From Limnohabitans sp. (GTDB lineage Bacteria > Pseudomonadota > Gammaproteobacteria > Burkholderiales > Burkholderiaceae_C): DNA of 10,105 nt. The stretch is from NCBI GenBank assembly GCA_015657605.1, contig JACDQO010000139.1, positions 1-10,105 of the forward strand, written 5' to 3'. This document shows, one piece after another, positions 7,014 through 10,105 of this stretch. The notes beneath the pieces are model-generated. The model saw nothing but the letters and a program-made list of their open reading frames with translations, made no database searches and was not told the origin of the DNA. The position numbers were made by a program, and so were the translations under genes. Position 1 is the first letter of the stretch. The number at the start of each line of letters is the position of its first letter.

Positions 7014-8200
7014 TCAGATGGCTTTGTTCGTGCGCAGGGCTTGCACCGCCGCATCGTCCAGACCCAGCTCGCGCAAGATGGCTTCGGTGTGCTCACCCAC
7101 GGCGGGCACGGGGTCCATGCGGTAGTCGTAACGGTTGTTGCGCCCGGGAGGCAACAGGGCGGGGATGTCGCCTGCAGGCGAGCCCACGCTGTGCCAGCGC
7201 TCGCGCGCCTTGAGTTGCGGGTGCGCCCAGACACCCGCCATGTCGTTCATGCGGGCGTTGGCAATTTGCGCCTGGTCCAACCGGGCCTCGACCTCTGGCG
7301 TGCTCATGCGGGCGAACATGCCCACGATGAGTTGCTTGAGCTGCGCACGGTTCTCGCTGCGCAAGGCATTGGTGCAAAAGCGCGGATCGTTGGCCAGTGC
7401 GGCGTCGCCCAAGACCACGTCACAAAAGACTTTCCACTCGCGCTCATTTTGCAGGCCCAGCATCACGGTGCCACCGTCACCCGCCGCAAACGGGCCATAG
7501 GGGTAGATGCTGGCGTGCGAGGCGGCGCTGCGCGGCGGCGGGGTGGCGCCGTCGTGCGCGTAGTACAGCGGGTAGCCCATCCACTCGGCCAGCGCTTCGA
7601 GCATGGACATGTCGATGTGGCTGCCCTGACCGGTCTTGCCGCGCAGCAGCAGGGCCGACAGGATGTTGCTGTAGGCGTACATGCCGGCCGCGATGTCGGC
7701 GATCGAGTTGCCAGTTTTGGACGGGTCTTCGGGCGTGCCGGTGATCGACAGCATGCCCGCCTCGCTCTGGATCAAGAGGTCATAGGCTTTTTTTGTCGCG
7801 GTAGGGGCCGTCTTCGCCGTAACCCGAGATGTCGCACACGATCAACTTCGGGTGCTTGGGACTGAGTGCCTCGAACGACAAACCCATGCGCGCGGCCGCA
7901 CCAGGCGCGAGGTTTTGCACCAGCACATCGGCACTTTGCAACAAGCTGCTCAGCACGGCCATGGCGTCGGGGTTTTTGAGGTCGAGCGTGAGGCTCTCTT
8001 TGGAGCGGTTGGTCCACACAAAGTGCGAAGACTGGCCACGCACCGCGTGTCTAGGCCCGCGCAAAGTCGCCCGCGCCGGGGCGTTCGATCTTGATGACGC
8101 GTGCGCCCAGATCGGCCAGTTGGCGGGTGCAAAAGGGCGCAGCGATCGCGTGTTCGAGAGAGACGACGGTGATGCCGTCCAGAGGTCTTGGCGCAGTCAT
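7014..8200 (-). CDS. ict: Class III (CaiB/BaiF) CoA-transferase, probable itaconate CoA-transferase (three single-base frameshifts)
   Basis: The start is ATG 8200. The corrected protein is 395 residues, normal for class III CoA-transferases. Landmarks: PLDGITVVSLEHAIAAPFCT (6-25), QLADLGARVIKIERPGAGDF (27-46), RGQSSHFVWTNRSKESL (55-71), ISGYGEDGPYRDKKAYDLL with the expected catalytic Asp at about 141, and GSHIDMSMLEAL. As read it is broken three times. A missing base at 8051/8052 creates a TAG; a missing C at 8043-8044 restores a different frame; and a seven-base T run at 7788-7794 (A on the coding strand), one base too long, stops the frame at KKSL just before the catalytic Asp. Single-base corrections restore the family sequence at every site. 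Family members move CoA from a donor such as succinyl-CoA to a carboxylate; itaconate is inferred from context. The gap to the MmgE/PrpD gene is 34 bases. Confidence 0.78.
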
Positions 8201-9372
8201 GTCGGAAGTGTCAGAAGGAACGGGGCAAGCCGGAGGATGTGCTCGGCCACGTAGCTGAAAATCATGTTGGTCGAGACCGGTGCGACTTGGTACAAGCGCG
8301 TCTCACGGAACTTGCGTTCGATGTCGTATTCACACGCAAAGCCAAAGCCGCCGTGCGTTTGCAGGCAGACGTTGGCCGCTTCCCAGCTGGCCTTGGCCGC
8401 GAGGTACTTGGCCATGTTGGCTTCGGCCCCAGCGTTTTGCATGGCGTCGATTTTTTCGCAGGCCTTCCAACGCATCAGGTTGGCGGCTTCGAGTTCAATG
8501 AAGGCGTCGGCAATCGGGAACTGCACACCCTGGTTTTGGCCAATCGGGCGGCCAAACACCACACGGTCTTTGGCGTATTTCGTGGCGCGGTCGATGAACC
8601 AGTAACCGTCGCCAATGCACTCGGCGGCGATCAGCACGCGCTCGGCGTTCAGGCCGTCGAGCAAGGTCTTGAAGCCTTTGCCTTCTTCGCCCAAGAGCGC
8701 GTCTTCGGGGATTTCGAGGTTGTCAAAAAACAGCTCGTTGGTCTCGTGGTTGACCATGTTCAAGATGGGGCGCACCGTGAGGCCATTGCCAATGGCTTGC
8801 TTCAGGTCGATCAAGAAGCACGACAAACCTTCGGAGCGCTTGGTGACCTGGTCGGCGGGTGTGGTGCGGGCCAACAAGATCATCAGGTCGCTGTGCTGGA
8901 TGCGCGAGATCCAAACCTTTTGGCCATTGATCACCCAGCGGCCATCTTTTTTGACGGCGGTGGTTTTGAGCTTGGTCGTGTCGCTGCCGGTGGTGGGTTC
9001 GGTCACGCCCATGGACTGGATGCGCAACTCGCCCGTGGCGATCTTGGGCAAGAGCGTGTTTTTCTGCGCGTCAGACCCGCTGCGCACGATGGAGTTCATC
9101 ACGTACATCTGGCCGTGGCACGCGCCCGAGTTGCCACCCGAGCGGTTGATCTCTTCCATGATGACCGAGGCCTCGGCCATGGACAGGCCCGAGCCGCCGT
9201 ATTCCTGCGGGATCAGCGCGGCCATCCAACCGGCTTTGGTGAGGGCATCGACAAACTCTTCGGGGTAGCCGCGTTTTTCGTCGACCTTGCGGTGGTACTC
9301 GTCAGGGAACTGGGCGCACAGGGCGCGCACGGCGTCGCGGATGTCTTGGTATTGATCGGGTGAGGTGTGCAT
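8197..9372 (-). CDS. Acyl-CoA dehydrogenase (FAD enzyme; C-terminus altered by a frameshift)
   Basis: The start is ATG 9372, 37 bases after the MaoC stop; earlier in-frame codons run back into the MaoC gene. As read it has 391 residues. It shows the N-terminal helical domain, the FAD signature GVTEPTTGSDT (about 122-132), the middle beta-domain (INGQKVWISRIQHSDLMILLAR), FGRPIGQNQGVQFPIAD (273-289), and GGFGFACEYDIERKFRETRL. The usual catalytic YEGT(x)E loop is replaced by QVAPVSTNM, so Glu is absent there. The Glu in LNAERV (E244) sits where isovaleryl-CoA-type dehydrogenases keep their base. The terminal RLAPFLLTLPT is atypical. Removing one G at 8232-8233 gives HILGLPRSF and a stop at 8211, the usual ending. 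The substrate is unknown; an alkyl-succinyl-CoA such as methylsuccinyl-CoA would fit the operon. Confidence 0.85.
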   Translation of the reverse strand: MHTSPDQYQDIRDAVRALCAQFPDEYHRKVDEKRGYPEEFVDALTKAGWMAALIPQEYGGSGLSMAEASVIMEEINRSGGNSGACHGQMYVMNSIVRSGSDAQKNTLLPKIATGELRIQSMGVTEPTTGSDTTKLKTTAVKKDGRWVINGQKVWISRIQHSDLMILLARTTPADQVTKRSEGLSCFLIDLKQAIGNGLTVRPILNMVNHETNELFFDNLEIPEDALLGEEGKGFKTLLDGLNAERVLIAAECIGDGYWFIDRATKYAKDRVVFGRPIGQNQGVQFPIADAFIELEAANLMRWKACEKIDAMQNAGAEANMAKYLAAKASWEAANVCLQTHGGFGFACEYDIERKFRETRLYQVAPVSTNMIFSYVAEHILRLAPFLLTLPT

Positions 9373-9409
9373 GGGTTTTGTATCGGTGAAAAGTTTCAGG
9401 CCAAAAATG

Positions 9410-10105
9410 TCAGGCCAAGGTGGCTTGCGCTTGCATGGTGAGCCAGCCTTCGTGGTCGCAAGCCCACAGCTCAATGGTTTTCCCATCGGCAGACGGGCGG
9501 CCGTTCAGGCGGAAAGGGTGCAGGTCAAAAGTAGGGCGCACGGCGCGGAACTGAAACGATGCCAAGCGCGCACCGGGCACTTGCCTGCGCACCAAATCCA
9601 CCAGCAAAGTGGCAATGAGCGGGCCGTGCACGATGAGTCCGGGGTAGCCTTCTTCTTGTGTGACGTAGCTGCGGTCGTAGTGGATGCGGTGGCCGTTGAA
9701 GGTGAGCGCCGAATAGCGGAACAACGACACCGGGTCGGGCACAAACCCGCGTTGCCAGGGGGCGTCGGTATCGGCGGCGGTGGGCGGCACTTCGGGGGCA
9801 CCCGGCACAGCCGCAGAGCGGTACACGATGTCGTGGGTTTCGGTCAGGCACAGGCCTTGGGCGTTGCTGAAGGCGTGCTCGACTTCGACAAACAACAGGT
9901 CGCCCGTGCGGCCGGACTTGTGTTTGACCGAGGCGATGCGCGAATGCTTTTGCGCTGCGTCGCCCACACGCAGTGGGTTGTTGGTTTGCCACTGCAAGCG
10001 GCCGCAGCCCACATGCGCCTTGGCAAGGGCACGGGCGGCAAAAAGCCCCCACGCAAGGGGTGGCCGTCGGGCCCGATCTGGCTTTGTGGGGCTTGCGGCA
10101 AAAAG
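9410..10105 (-). CDS. ich: MaoC-like / FAS1-like dehydratase-domain hydratase, probable itaconyl-CoA (or mesaconyl-C4-CoA) hydratase, 5' end cut by the window
   Basis: About 231 residues are visible and the N-terminus lies beyond the right edge. As read there are two frames: an upstream part, FLPQAPQSQIGPDGHPLRGGFLPPVPLPRRMWA, and a downstream part beginning GRLQWQTNNPLRVGDAA. They join if one C is added at 10005/10006 (G on the coding strand), giving PRRMWAGGRLQW as in mesaconyl-C4-CoA/itaconyl-CoA hydratase-type proteins. The second hotdog domain carries TFNGHRIHYDRSYVTQEEGYPGLIVHGPL (coding bases about 9631-9700), with the His/Asp pair expected of a MaoC-type hydratase active site. The role would be adding water to an unsaturated C5 acyl-CoA to make citramalyl-CoA, the substrate of the CitE-like lyase. 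It is the most upstream operon gene in view, and the promoter is outside the window. Confidence 0.78.
   Translation of the reverse strand, partial: LFAASPTKPDRARRPPLAWGLFAARALAKAHVGCGRLQWQTNNPLRVGDAAQKHSRIASVKHKSGRTGDLLFVEVEHAFSNAQGLCLTETHDIVYRSAAVPGAPEVPPTAADTDAPWQRGFVPDPVSLFRYSALTFNGHRIHYDRSYVTQEEGYPGLIVHGPLIATLLVDLVRRQVPGARLASFQFRAVRPTFDLHPFRLNGRPSADGKTIELWACDHEGWLTMQAQATLA

Noticed and set aside
6980..7234. N-terminal extension of the MmgE/PrpD frame to 7234
   Set aside because: The extra 85 residues lie out of frame over the CoA-transferase 3' end and show no MmgE/PrpD similarity. ATG 6979 starts a normal family N-terminus.
8197..8200. ATGA overlap between the acyl-CoA dehydrogenase stop and the CoA-transferase start
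   Set aside because: This overlap exists only in the frame after the extra base at 8232-8233. In the corrected frame the dehydrogenase ends HILGLPRSF with its stop at 8211-8213, 10 bases before ATG 8200.
9410..10012. A complete 200-residue MaoC protein starting at 10012
   Set aside because: The apparent start is an internal GTG created by a frameshift. The upstream frame continues the hydratase sequence (GGFLPPVPLPRRMWA) to the window edge.
10035..10105. Repeated GCGGCAAAAAG at 10035-10045 and 10095-10105
   Set aside because: Both copies fall in coding sequence and encode FLPP and FLPQ of the same protein; a chance similarity without further extension.
1..10105. CRISPR arrays, tRNA or rRNA genes, insertion sequences, integrases
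   Set aside because: No spaced direct repeats, no RNA gene signature and no transposase or integrase motifs were found in the read-through of either strand.

Overview
The window looks like chromosomal DNA of a betaproteobacterium, most likely Burkholderiales/Comamonadaceae. That rests on high GC, GC-ending codons and the flavour of the proteins, and is an inference. It holds three blocks.

(1) Bases 1-424, plus strand: the 3' end of a YhdH/AcuI-type quinone oxidoreductase (acrylyl-CoA reductase family), a conserved chromosomal gene that forms the left flank.

(2) Bases about 425-3800, plus strand: a small accessory islet. It contains a single-chain restriction-modification-like protein (N-terminal PD-(D/E)xK-like nuclease plus N6-adenine methyltransferase with NPPY). 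A perfect 15-bp inverted repeat lies across its start region. It is followed by a toxin-antitoxin pair made of a RelE/HigB2-type toxin and a ribbon-helix-helix, BrnA-like antitoxin overlapping by 14 bases, with a palindromic putative operator at the toxin start. Last comes a 3'-truncated remnant of a second BrnA-type antitoxin, which runs 4 bases into the convergent LysR gene.

(3) Bases 3799-10105, minus strand, read right to left: a MaoC-like hydratase (cut by the window edge), an acyl-CoA dehydrogenase, a class III CoA-transferase, an MmgE/PrpD protein, a CitE-like lyase and a LysR regulator. This gene set matches the known itaconate-degradation locus (ict-ich-ccl, also ripABC; PA0877-PA0883 region of Pseudomonas aeruginosa). 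The expected route is itaconate to itaconyl-CoA (CoA-transferase), to citramalyl-CoA (MaoC-like hydratase), to acetyl-CoA plus pyruvate (CitE-like lyase). The acyl-CoA dehydrogenase and MmgE/PrpD protein are accessory members of unproven role.

The most striking global feature is that five of the eight main genes need single-base corrections to give canonical proteins: the RM gene, lyase, CoA-transferase (three), acyl-CoA dehydrogenase and MaoC hydratase. The BrnA remnant may need another. LysR and MmgE/PrpD are intact. In every case a one-base change restores the family consensus. This fits uncorrected indel errors in the assembly better than gene decay, but the sequence alone cannot decide. 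No tRNA, rRNA, CRISPR array, transposase or integrase was seen.
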